Positions 54,087 through 62,389 of a stretch of DNA of 64,000 nt are shown here, in pieces. The stretch is from contig NZ_JAALJI010000001.1 of NCBI RefSeq assembly GCF_011064595.1, positions 620,001 through 684,000 of the forward strand, given 5' to 3'. A program made the position numbers and the translations under genes. Source of the stretch: Paludisphaera soli (lineage in GTDB: Bacteria > Planctomycetota > Planctomycetia > Isosphaerales > Isosphaeraceae). Position 1 is the stretch's first letter; each line of letters opens with the position of its first letter. Below the pieces are notes generated by a model. That model worked only from the letters and a program-made list of their open reading frames with translations, was not told the origin of the DNA and did no database searches.

Positions 54087-57005
54087 TCACCAGGTGGACT
54101 CGCTGGCCTCGGCCGACCAGGAGCCGGCGGAAGCCTCCGGACTGGGCGGGGGGGAATCGCCCTCGCGTCCGTCCGCGAGGTTGCGGGACGGCTCGACGGC
54201 CTCCTCGGCGGAGGCGAAGCCGCCGAGGGAGGCCCCCGCCGCACCTATCGCAGCTCCCATGCCAAAGTTCCGCATCGCGACCGCCCGCCGCCGCTGCTCG
54301 GCCTCGACCTGCATCTGGCGGACGTAGGACTGCTGGACGGCCGCCTGGTGGGCCTGCCGCACCTGCTGGAGCGAGGCCCCGGCGGCGCGGATCGCCTGCT
54401 CGTAGTCCTGCGCGTGGTAGAGCGACTGGGCCTGGTCCAGCAGCCCCTCGGCCGGCCTGGTGTCGAGCCCCACCCCCATCGAGAGGAACGTCCGCCCCTC
54501 GCGGAGCGCCCGCGCGGCCTCGGCGATCTCGGACTCCGCCCGGCGCGCGAGCCGGAGGTCCTCCTGCGCGAGCCGCTCGGAGTAATCCAGGTCGCGACGG
54601 GCGCCCCGGACCTGGTCGAGCAGCTTGGGCCACTCGTTCCCCACGCGGGTGCTGTCGCTGCCCACCAGGTTGAGGATCTCCTCGGCGCGTCGGAAATGCT
54701 GGTTGGCCGCCGGCCGGTCCTCGCCGTGCCCGGCGAGGAAGGCCTCCACGCGGGCGGCGTGCTCGCGGGCCTCGTCGTATTCCTTGGTCAGGACCTGGTA
54801 GACGTCCAGGTCCGACTGGGCCTGGGAGCGGGCGATGCCGAACTCCTCGCGGGCCTGGGCCAGCGCCTTGCGCGCGGCGGGCCAGTCGGGGAGGGAAGTC
54901 GAGGTCGCCCGGAGGGCCGTGGCACCGGCGTCGACGGCAGCCGCCAGGCTCGCCCGGGCCTGCGGGCCGACGACGTGGTCGTACTGCTTGAAGAAGCGGC
55001 GGACCTCGCGGTCCCGGGCGGCCACCTCCTCCGCCAGGCCCTTCGCCTCTTCTCGGACCCCCTTGAGCCCGACGAGCTGTTCGCCGACGGCGTTCATCAG
55101 CTGGAAGGCCGCCTTCTGCTCCTGGTTGAGTCGGCCGAGCAGGCGGGCGGCGAGCAGATACTTCTGCGCCTTCGAATCGGCGGCCTGTTCGACCTCGTCG
55201 GCCTTGCCGTCGAACGTCTCCAGCAGGGCCTTCGCCTGGGTCAGGTGCCCCTCGACGGCCCGCCACGAGGCCGGGGCGAACTCGCGCCGCAGCTCCTGCT
55301 CGAAGGCGGCGTATTGCGTCATGGCCTCGCGCAGCCGTTTCGTCTCGCGACGGGATTCGGGCAGGCCCCGCTCGACGCCCGCCCGGGCGCGGAGCACCGC
55401 GTCGAGCACGCCCCGGGCCTGATCGAGCCGCTCCCGGGCGGCTTTCAGCTCGGCCGCCGCCAGCTCCGGGTCGCCGGCCTGCAGGGCCGCTCGCAGCCGA
55501 TCCAGGGCTAGGTCGGCCTGGGCCTCGGTCGGGTCGGGGTCGCCCCCTTCCTCGGCCAGCGTCAGTCCGCCCCGGCGATGCTCGGCGATCTCGGCCCGGA
55601 GCTTCTCAAGGCCCTGCTCGACCTCCCGGCCGTCGGCCAGCCGCGCGGCCACGTCCGACGCCCGCCGGCCCAGCGCCTCGGCGTCGGCCCGGGCCTGGTC
55701 CAGGACGGCCTTCGAGCCGATGGGGTCGGGGACGATCAGGGCTTCGGCCCGACCCGACTGGGCGGCGAGGCGGTCGATCTCGGGTTGGTAGGGGACGATC
55801 GGCAGGCCGGCGGACCGCACGGCCTCCACGGCCTCGCTCGCGCGGGCACGGCCCTCCGAAAGCGCCCGCGCGGCCGCCCGGGCCTCCTCGTGCGAGGCGT
55901 TGAGCCGGTCCATGACGACGGCGCACGCCTGCGCGCCCTGCTCGACCTCGTCGAAGACCTTCGCGTCCGAGACCAACTTGTCGGCCTCGGCCACCGCGGA
56001 GGACCCGCGAGCGGCCTGCTTCTCCGCCTTGTCGACGACGTCCATGACCTCCAGCCAGCGGTCCCAGAGCCGTCGCAGGTCTTCCTGGACCTTCTCGTAG
56101 AGGCTGAGCGTGTCCCCGGTCATCGGCTCGGTGAAGTCCGGGTCCTCCACGGGGAGCGACCCGATCCGGGCCTTCAGCCCATCGAGCCGATCCATCATCG
56201 CGACGGCCTTCCCCTTGTAATCCTTGAGCTTCGAGCGGAACGCCCCCCGGGCCCGACGCCTCCCCGCCCAGACCAGGCCCGCCGCGATCAGCGCGATGGC
56301 GACGAACGACCCGACGACGGCCCAGGCCGCATCCCGACCCGACGTCGAGGGCGAAGGCAAGGGAGCCTCGACCGCCCTGCTCGCGGTCGTCGAGGTTGGA
56401 GCCGCGACCTCGCTCGGGGCCGCCGGGACGAGCGCGACGGGGGCCTGCTCGGCGGTCCGCGCCGCGACGAACTCGTCGATGCCGGTCAGGAGCGCGACCA
56501 GCGCCTCCGGATACTCCCCCTGCCGGGCGAGCGGGATGAACTTCGGCCTGACGATCTCGGCGTCGATCGCCGCCCCCGTCAGCCCGTACCGCCCGGCGAG
56601 CGTCGCGCCGGGCAGGGTGACCACCTGGCGATTGTCCAGCGCCGTCACCACGATCGTCGCCCGCTCGGGGTCGAGGGACAGGTCCTGGCCCTTCGCCTCG
56701 GCGCGCCAGGCGTCGCGGAGCCGCTCGGCGTAGTCGAGCGTCGCGTGCTCCCCGTCGCCGGCGGACTTCACCACGGCGACGTAATAAGTCCGATCCGACC
56801 GCGCTTCGAGGGCCTGGATCGCCTTCGCCACCGGCTCGTAACGGTCGGGGACGCCGGCGACGTAGAGCCGCTCGCCCGTGAACCGGGGCAAGGGCGTCGG
56901 CTCGGCGGCGAGGCCGAAGGTCGCGACGAGGACCATCGGCCCGAAAAGGACCGGCGAGAGACGAGGCGTCCGGCGCGTCGTCGGAGCGTTCGAGCCCATG
57001 AGCAT
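54087..57005 (-). CDS. Giant membrane protein: TPM domain + TM + ~650-residue coiled coil
   Basis: 972 residues from ATG 57005 (MLMGSNAPTT). ATG 56999 is nearly equal. A signal-anchor precedes a TPM (YgcG-type) domain at about 50-182, recognisable by DYAERLRDAWRAEAKG, ATIVVTALDNRQVVTLPGA, RYGLTGAAIDAEIV and EALVALLTGIDEFVA. Then comes an Ala/Pro/Thr-rich linker, one TM helix (about 227-248) and ~650 residues of charged coiled coil (for example AEALGRRASDVAARLADGRE). A Gly-rich hydrophobic patch (GMGAAIGAAGASLGGFASAE) lies near the end. TPM outside, coiled coil inside, next to PspA, suggests a transmembrane stress sensor or scaffold. Confidence 0.8.
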   Translation of the reverse strand: MLMGSNAPTTRRTPRLSPVLFGPMVLVATFGLAAEPTPLPRFTGERLYVAGVPDRYEPVAKAIQALEARSDRTYYVAVVKSAGDGEHATLDYAERLRDAWRAEAKGQDLSLDPERATIVVTALDNRQVVTLPGATLAGRYGLTGAAIDAEIVRPKFIPLARQGEYPEALVALLTGIDEFVAARTAEQAPVALVPAAPSEVAAPTSTTASRAVEAPLPSPSTSGRDAAWAVVGSFVAIALIAAGLVWAGRRRARGAFRSKLKDYKGKAVAMMDRLDGLKARIGSLPVEDPDFTEPMTGDTLSLYEKVQEDLRRLWDRWLEVMDVVDKAEKQAARGSSAVAEADKLVSDAKVFDEVEQGAQACAVVMDRLNASHEEARAAARALSEGRARASEAVEAVRSAGLPIVPYQPEIDRLAAQSGRAEALIVPDPIGSKAVLDQARADAEALGRRASDVAARLADGREVEQGLEKLRAEIAEHRRGGLTLAEEGGDPDPTEAQADLALDRLRAALQAGDPELAAAELKAARERLDQARGVLDAVLRARAGVERGLPESRRETKRLREAMTQYAAFEQELRREFAPASWRAVEGHLTQAKALLETFDGKADEVEQAADSKAQKYLLAARLLGRLNQEQKAAFQLMNAVGEQLVGLKGVREEAKGLAEEVAARDREVRRFFKQYDHVVGPQARASLAAAVDAGATALRATSTSLPDWPAARKALAQAREEFGIARSQAQSDLDVYQVLTKEYDEAREHAARVEAFLAGHGEDRPAANQHFRRAEEILNLVGSDSTRVGNEWPKLLDQVRGARRDLDYSERLAQEDLRLARRAESEIAEAARALREGRTFLSMGVGLDTRPAEGLLDQAQSLYHAQDYEQAIRAAGASLQQVRQAHQAAVQQSYVRQMQVEAEQRRRAVAMRNFGMGAAIGAAGASLGGFASAEEAVEPSRNLADGREGDSPPPSPEASAGSWSAEASESTW

Positions 57006-57381
57006 CGGCCCACCTGACCTAACCTGACCTGACGAAAGGGCCCGGAGCGGGCGCGAGTCGGTCCTCGGGCCCGGTTCCGAGATGAGGACCCAGCCAGAGT
57101 ATCCCCGCCGCATGCGTTCTTCAACCTGGCAGGTGTCCCCGATTCGATCCCGAAACGTCTCGCGGAGCCGACGCCGAAGTGCATGAAATCACCACGCGGC
57201 CGTCGAGGCCCCTTCTCCGAGTTGTTTCGGATCACCGTCCCTTGAAGTCGGCGGGGGGCGGGCCATTGATTGGTATGCATCCATGCGACCCCGGGGTCGC
57301 GGCGACGCGGCTCGACTCTACGTCGTGTGGACGCCGGGCCGTCTCGGCCCCGAGCCATGAACTGAATCTCCTGGAGTCTCC
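57006..57381. other. 376-base divergent intergenic region
   Basis: Between the TPM gene (minus) and the first choice-of-anchor-A gene (plus), likely containing both promoters. A TTGAAG at 57242 is followed by AT-rich ATTGATTGGTATGCAT, but spacing does not fit a sigma-70 promoter cleanly. No gene seen. Confidence 0.4.
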
Positions 57382-58428
57382 ATGAAGAAGTTCGCGAAGC
57401 ATGTGTTGGGCCTCTGCATCCTGGGCGCCGTCTCCTCTCCGATGACGGCCAGAGCCGACCTCCTCACCACCTGGAACTTGATCACGACCGGCAACCTGTA
57501 CGCCGCGAACGACGCCCAGGGGGGCGTCCGGGTCGGCGGGAACATGTACGTCCAGAACACCTTCGAGGCCGCGGCCAACCTGGGAGTCCCCTCGGGACCC
57601 GCGCTCGTGGTCGGCGGCAGCATCTACACCGCCCAGCAGAACCCCAACCCCGGGACCGTGAAGGTCAACAACGGCGGCGCGGTGATCGGCGGCACGGTCA
57701 ACGGCGGGACCACGAACAAGAACCAGAACGGCCAGGCCATCGTCGTCTCCCAGTCGCAGGGCGGGACGGTCGGCTTCGACTCGTCGGTCGCGGGAATCGG
57801 GGCGGCCGACTACGCCGAGTTGAAGGCGAACTCGGCCGGATTCCTGGCGATGGCGTCCACCGGCGGGACGGTCGTGATCCCGTCCCCCGCCGGCCAGGAC
57901 GGGCCGGCCTCGTTCACCCTGACGAGCGCGAACTTCGACGCCCTCGGCAACGCCGTGTTCAACCTCGACGGCGAGTCGCTCTTCGAGAACGCGAAGGTCC
58001 AGCAGGTCTCGCTCTACCTGAACGGCCACACGTTCCAGGACGGCGAGTCGGTGATCTTCAACGTCAGCGGCGTGAACATCGACTTCGCCAAGTCCTACAA
58101 TTTCACCGACGGCTTCGTCGGCTCGGTCGCGAACATCATCTGGAACTTCTACGAAGCCGAGACGATCAACCTCAACAACAGCAACTTCCACGGCGCCCTG
58201 CTCGCGCCCGACGCGACGCTCACGAACATGAACACCACCCAGGGCTCCGTCTTCGTCAAGAACCTGGGCACCCAGTACGGCAACGGCATGCGGGCCGAGG
58301 TCCACACCCCGTACTACCGCGGCTACGTCCCCGGGACGACCGCAGTCCCCGAGCCCTCCAGCCTGGCGATGGCCGGCCTGGCCGTCCTCGCGGGCGCGGC
58401 CTGGAAGGGCCGCCGCCGATCGGCCTGA
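57382..58428 (+). CDS. Choice-of-anchor-A PEP-CTERM protein, copy 1
   Basis: 348 residues. Signal peptide MKKFAKHVLGLCILGAVSSP with cleavage near ARA. A choice-of-anchor-A domain follows (DLLTTWNLITTGNLYAAND, VRVGGNMYVQNTFEAA, IIWNFYEAETINLNNSNFHG and ALLAPDATLTNMN). The PEP-CTERM tail is AVPEPSSLAMAGLAVLAGA followed by AAWKGRRR. It is predicted to be exported and exosortase-processed. Its tandem partner at 58680 shares the same domain order and many blocks, so the pair is a duplication. Confidence 0.87.
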   Translation: MKKFAKHVLGLCILGAVSSPMTARADLLTTWNLITTGNLYAANDAQGGVRVGGNMYVQNTFEAAANLGVPSGPALVVGGSIYTAQQNPNPGTVKVNNGGAVIGGTVNGGTTNKNQNGQAIVVSQSQGGTVGFDSSVAGIGAADYAELKANSAGFLAMASTGGTVVIPSPAGQDGPASFTLTSANFDALGNAVFNLDGESLFENAKVQQVSLYLNGHTFQDGESVIFNVSGVNIDFAKSYNFTDGFVGSVANIIWNFYEAETINLNNSNFHGALLAPDATLTNMNTTQGSVFVKNLGTQYGNGMRAEVHTPYYRGYVPGTTAVPEPSSLAMAGLAVLAGAAWKGRRRSA

Positions 58429-58460
58429 GCGACGCTCGACGACGGCCGATCGACCACGAG

Positions 58461-58486
58461 GCCCTCGCGACCACGCGGGGGCTTTT
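58461..58486 (+). terminator. Terminator after CAA copy 1
   Basis: GCCCTCGCG (58461-58469), ACCA loop, CGCGGGGGC (58474-58482; one G-T wobble), then TTTT. A classic intrinsic terminator 32 bases after the stop. The stem resembles the one after copy 2 (59758), so the terminator was probably duplicated with the gene. Confidence 0.75.
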
Positions 58487-58679
58487 CGCTGCGCGGCGGC
58501 GCCTGGCGTCTCGCCGCGCCGTCGCCGGCTCGCGATCTGGCGGGAATTCTTGCCATCCTTTCATCCGCGGCCTAATGGTTGAGGAGACGATGACGTCGCG
58601 GGCGAGGAAAGACCGGCCACCCTTCGGAGCCGAAGGGGCCCTCCTCCGTGATCGCCGTCGCGGGCCTACGGAGAGTCGT

Positions 58680-59723
58680 ATGACGAAGCGTGCGAAGGTC
58701 GGTTTGATCCTCTCCCTGACGACCATGGCTTCGACGGTCGCCGCCACGCCGTCGCGGGCGGACCTGCTGACGAACTGGAGCCTGGTCACCACCGGCGACC
58801 TCTACGCGGGCCACAACGTCCAGGGGACCGTGCGGGTCGGGGGCGGCCTGTACGTCCAGAATTCGTTCGAGGTCGCCTCGAAGCCGAGTTCCCCCGAGCT
58901 GAAGTATCCGTCCCTGCTGGTGGGCGGCGACGTGAAGGCGGGCAAGAACCCGGAGACCGTCAAGATCCTCCGGGGCGACGGCGTGATCGGCGGCACGATC
59001 AACGGGGCGTCCGACAACAAGGCCAGGATCGTCTCGGCCCGCGACGGGGGGGTCGTCAAGGTCGATCCCGGGGCGGCCGGGTTCGCGGCCTCGGACGACA
59101 AGGAGCTGAAAGCCTCCTCGCAGGCCTTCAAGGAGATGAAAGACGAAGGCCAGTCGGTCGTCCTGTCGACGAAGCAGGTCGACACCGCGCGGTTCACCGT
59201 GATGACGGTGGACTCGAACGGCAACGCGGTCTTCCACGTCGACGGCGAGCGGCTGTTCGAGAACAACAAGGTCCGGGGCTTCTCGCTGGACCTCAACGGC
59301 TACAAGTTCGGCGAGGGCCAGTCGGTCGTCTTCAACGTGAGCGGCGTGGACCTCGATTTCCGCAACGGCCTGAATTTCGACGGCGCGTTCCGCACCTCGT
59401 TCTCGAACATCCTCTGGAACTTCTACGAGGCCGGGGAGATCGACCTCAACCGCAACAACTTCGCCGGCACGCTCCTCGCCCCCGACGCCCTGCTGACCGA
59501 CAACAACACCATCGACGGATCGGTCTTCGTCAAATCGTTCGGCACCAGTTACAAGGATGGGATGGGGGCCGGGATCCGAGGGCCGCTGTACGCCGGGTAC
59601 GACCCCTCGACGGTGCGGATCGAATCCGTCCCGATCCCGAGCACCCCCGAGCCCTCCGGCCTGGCGATGGCCGGCCTGGCCGTCCTCTGCGGGGCGGCCT
59701 GGCGGATCAGGCGACGAGTCTGA
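58680..59723 (+). CDS. Choice-of-anchor-A PEP-CTERM protein, copy 2
   Basis: 347 residues from ATG 58680 (MTKRAKVGLILSL), GGAG about 6 bases upstream. Earlier in-frame ATGs (58575, 58590) would prefix a basic stretch and no signal peptide. Blocks shared with copy 1: ADLLTNWSLVTTGDLYAG, VRVGGGLYVQNSFEV, NILWNFYEAGEIDLNRNNF, TLLAPDALLTDNNT and the tail EPSGLAMAGLAVLCGAAW with RIRRR. The middle third is more charged than copy 1 (KELKASSQAFKEMKDEGQ). A tandem paralogue, probably co-expressed or independently terminated. Confidence 0.86.
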   Translation: MTKRAKVGLILSLTTMASTVAATPSRADLLTNWSLVTTGDLYAGHNVQGTVRVGGGLYVQNSFEVASKPSSPELKYPSLLVGGDVKAGKNPETVKILRGDGVIGGTINGASDNKARIVSARDGGVVKVDPGAAGFAASDDKELKASSQAFKEMKDEGQSVVLSTKQVDTARFTVMTVDSNGNAVFHVDGERLFENNKVRGFSLDLNGYKFGEGQSVVFNVSGVDLDFRNGLNFDGAFRTSFSNILWNFYEAGEIDLNRNNFAGTLLAPDALLTDNNTIDGSVFVKSFGTSYKDGMGAGIRGPLYAGYDPSTVRIESVPIPSTPEPSGLAMAGLAVLCGAAWRIRRRV

Positions 59724-59757
59724 AGTCAGGACGACCCGTCCCGGCCGTTCCGATGGC

Positions 59758-59787
59758 GAGGCCCTCGCGAAACGTCGCGAGGGCCTC
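59758..59787 (+). terminator. Terminator after CAA copy 2
   Basis: GAGGCCCTCGCGA (59758-59770), AACG loop, TCGCGAGGGCCTC (59775-59787), a perfect 13-bp stem 34 bases past the stop. No U-run follows. Its sequence resembles the terminator of copy 1 at 58461. Confidence 0.65.
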
Positions 59788-59795
59788 GCCGCGCG

Positions 59796-59834
59796 CCGAC
59801 GGTCGAGACCTCGAGTCGAGGTCTCGACCGTCGG
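59796..59834. repeat. Perfect 39-base palindrome
   Basis: Arms of 19 bases (59796-59814 and 59816-59834; core GGTCGAGACCTCGA) surround a single central G. It is immediately downstream of the terminator of CAA copy 2. As RNA it would fold only with a larger loop. As DNA it is a large symmetric site. It may be a second terminator, an operator or a cruciform-prone sequence. Confidence 0.7.
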
Positions 59835-60092
59835 CAGGCCCTTGGCCGGGCGATCCCGTCGGTGTAGCCTGAAATGACTGGACAGGGCTCGAGCCTCGGC
59901 CCGACTCTCCCCAGGAGGGGCCGGGCGACGTCGCCCCCCCGCGATCGCCTTCCGCAAGGCGAGGCGTCAAACTTCAGGTCCCCGATCGTGCGAGCGCCCC
60001 CCCTTTCACCGGCCGGGGCGAGGCCGGGGGCTCGTCGGCGGACCCGTCCACTTCGTCGACGCACCGAGATAGGGACCAGCCGGGAGACGACC

Positions 60093-61433
60093 ATGTCGTT
60101 CCGCGGATTGTTCATCGCCGTCATGCTCAGCACGGCGCTCATCGTGTCGGCCTTCATGCTGCAATCCCGGAGGCCGAGGCAAGAGATCGCGAGGCCTACG
60201 GCCGACCTCGTGAAGGCCACCGGCAAGTGCGCCGACTGCCACCGCCACGAGACCTCGGCCGTGGTGCACGAGTATGAGATGAGCCGGCACAGCAAGGCCG
60301 GCGTCAACTGCCTGGACTGCCACCAGCCGAGCAAGGGCCAGGAGCCGTATGACCACAAGGGCTTCACGATCACCAAGAAGCTGACCTCGGCCAACTGCCA
60401 GGGCTGCCACCCCAAGCAGTTCGACGAGTACCTGAAGAGCCGGCACGCCGCGCCGGCGTGGGCCGCCGTCTCTGGCACGGCCGACTTCACGCCCGAGCAG
60501 ATCGCCTTCAGCGAGGCCGTCCACAAGGGGGCCGTGGACCGCCCCGCGCACCCGCTGACGGCCGTCGAGGGGGTCGCGGCCGTCAACAAGGGCTGCCGCC
60601 AGTGCCACGACGTCGGCCGGCCCAACCCCGACGGCTCCATCGGCTCCTGCACGGCCTGCCACGCTCGACACGTCGCTTCGGTCGAGCTGGCCCGCCTCCC
60701 CGAGACCTGCGGCCAGTGCCACATGGGGCCGGACCACTCGCAGCTGGAGATCTATCACGAGTCGAAGCACGGCGTGCTGTTCAACTCCCAGCGGCAGGTC
60801 ATGAATCTGGCCGCCCGCCCCGAGAAGCTCAACACCGCCGACATGCCCGTTCCCACCTGCGCCACCTGCCACATGAGCGGGCTGGAGGGGGAGAAGTTCA
60901 CCCACGACGTGACCGAACGGCTGTCGTACTTCCTCTTCGCCCCGGTATCCGACCGCCGCCCCAAGTTCGAGGAAGGGCGTCGGAACATGAAGGCGATCTG
61001 CCTGAAGTGCCACACCAACCCCAAGATCGCCCAGTTCTACGGCGAGGCCGAAGGGGTCGTCCGCTCGACCAACAAGCTCGTCAAGGAGGCCGACACGATC
61101 ATCGCCGGCCTCCGGAAGGAGGGGTTGCTCACCGACGAGCCGTTCGACGAGCCGATCGAGTACATCCACTTCGACCTGTGGCACTACGGCGGCCGGACCG
61201 CCAAGCACGGCGCCTACATGGGCGGTGCCGACTTCGTCCAGTGGCACGGCTACTACGAGATCGTCAGCAAGATGACCGAGCTGAAGAAGTCCGCCGAGGA
61301 GATCCGGGAGCGGGCCGCGAAGCACCAGCCGGCCGAGGCCCCGAAGGCCGCCGACCTGCCGGACGACGTCTTCAAGTCGGGAGCCGCCGACGAGCCGGGA
61401 GGCGAGACCCATGCTTCGGCAGCTTCGCGATAA
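60093..61433 (+). CDS. Octaheme cytochrome c, HAO-like
   Basis: 446 residues from ATG 60093 (GGGAG about 7 bases upstream). One N-terminal TM anchor (LFIAVMLSTALIVSAFML), then eight CxxCH haem sites at 46-50, 73-77, 102-106, 168-172, 186-190, 206-210, 256-260 and 303-307. Spacing and blocks such as HSKAGVNCLDCHQPSKG, HESKHGVLFNSQ and RNMKAICLKCHTN match the hydroxylamine oxidoreductase/octaheme nitrite reductase family. Substrate unresolved: hydroxylamine, nitrite or another N-compound. Periplasmic, membrane-anchored. It overlaps the next gene by 23 bases. Confidence 0.85.
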   Translation: MSFRGLFIAVMLSTALIVSAFMLQSRRPRQEIARPTADLVKATGKCADCHRHETSAVVHEYEMSRHSKAGVNCLDCHQPSKGQEPYDHKGFTITKKLTSANCQGCHPKQFDEYLKSRHAAPAWAAVSGTADFTPEQIAFSEAVHKGAVDRPAHPLTAVEGVAAVNKGCRQCHDVGRPNPDGSIGSCTACHARHVASVELARLPETCGQCHMGPDHSQLEIYHESKHGVLFNSQRQVMNLAARPEKLNTADMPVPTCATCHMSGLEGEKFTHDVTERLSYFLFAPVSDRRPKFEEGRRNMKAICLKCHTNPKIAQFYGEAEGVVRSTNKLVKEADTIIAGLRKEGLLTDEPFDEPIEYIHFDLWHYGGRTAKHGAYMGGADFVQWHGYYEIVSKMTELKKSAEEIRERAAKHQPAEAPKAADLPDDVFKSGAADEPGGETHASAASR

Positions 61434-62283
61434 AGGATGGCCGGCCCGCCCGCCGTTCTGGGTCGAGCTGTTCGCGATCGGAAACATCGGCTTCCTGGCC
61501 GTCGACGTGGCCGTGGCGCACGCGATCAACGCGTTCGAGCACCCGGCCGAGTACATTCCGGTCGCCTTCTCGCTGGCCTGCGCGCCCTTGCTCCTGCTCG
61601 CCATGCTGATCGGCGGCCCCGAGCCGGCGACCCGGCGACGACCTCCGGCCGGCGTGGCCCGGTGGCGGTCGGCCCTCGCTCGCTCGATCGGCTTGCTTGT
61701 GGGCGGGGGGTCGCTGATCGTCGGCGTGGCCGGCCTGATCCTCCACCTCCGGGGCGACTTCTTCGAGGAGATGACGCTCAAGAACCTCGTCTACACGGCC
61801 CCCTTCGCCGCGCCGCTGGCCTATGCGGGGCTGGGCCTCCTGGTCCTGCTCGGCCGGATGGTCGACGTCCGGTCGGAGGAATGGGCCGGCTGGGTCGTCG
61901 TCCTGGCGGCCGGCGGCTGGGCGGGGAACTTCGTCCTCAGCCTGGCCGACCACGCCCAGAACGGCTTCTTCCGGCCGAGCGAATGGGCCGGCGTAGTCTC
62001 GGCGGCGGTCGCGTTCGGGTTCCTCGTCGGCGTCCTCGCCGCGCCTCGGAACGCCCCCCTGCGACGGCTCGCGGCCGGGGTGATGGTCGCTCAGATCCTG
62101 GTCGGAGTGGTCGGGTTCTACCTGCACGTCGAGGCGAACCTCGCGAGGTCGTCGGGGACGATCTGGGGGTCGTTCCTGTACGGAGCGCCGGCGTTCGCCC
62201 CGCTGCTGTTCGCGGACCTGGCGATCCTCGGCCTGCTGGGCCTCTGGGGGCTGGCCGCGGCCCCCGAGGCCGAGGCCGGTTGA
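61411..62283 (+). CDS. Polytopic membrane partner of the octaheme cytochrome
   Basis: 290 residues with about seven to eight TM helices (GFLAVDVAVAHAINAF, VAFSLACAPLLLLAMLIGG, LVGGGSLIVGVAGLILH, AFAAPLAYAGLGLLVLLG, GFLVGVLAAP and a C-terminal LLFADLAILGLLGLWGLA). Several His in or near helices (VAHAINAFEH, LILHLRGDF, SLADHAQN and GFYLHVEANL) could ligate haem b. The start codon lies 23 bases inside the cytochrome gene, so translation is coupled. Probably it anchors the cytochrome to the quinone pool. No named family was recognised. Confidence 0.7.
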   Translation: MLRQLRDKGWPARPPFWVELFAIGNIGFLAVDVAVAHAINAFEHPAEYIPVAFSLACAPLLLLAMLIGGPEPATRRRPPAGVARWRSALARSIGLLVGGGSLIVGVAGLILHLRGDFFEEMTLKNLVYTAPFAAPLAYAGLGLLVLLGRMVDVRSEEWAGWVVVLAAGGWAGNFVLSLADHAQNGFFRPSEWAGVVSAAVAFGFLVGVLAAPRNAPLRRLAAGVMVAQILVGVVGFYLHVEANLARSSGTIWGSFLYGAPAFAPLLFADLAILGLLGLWGLAAAPEAEAG

Positions 62284-62389
62284 GCCCCTCGCGGCCCCGT
62301 TTCGACCCGCCGCCGTTGCAGGATCGCGGCGAAGGGCGATAATGGAGTCTGCGAGAATCCCGCCGGCCTCGAGATCGTGAGCGAGCACC

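Larger units (their letters stand above)
59724..60092. other. 369-base intergenic region
   Basis: Contains the copy-2 terminator (59758-59787) and the 39-base palindrome (59796-59834). The remaining ~260 bases upstream of the cytochrome gene should contain its promoter, but no box was recognised. Open frames across it lack protein character. Confidence 0.45.

Noticed and set aside
57242-57280. A sigma-70-like promoter for the first CAA gene
   Set aside because: The TTGAAG and TATGCA-like boxes are about 26 bases apart, too far to claim.
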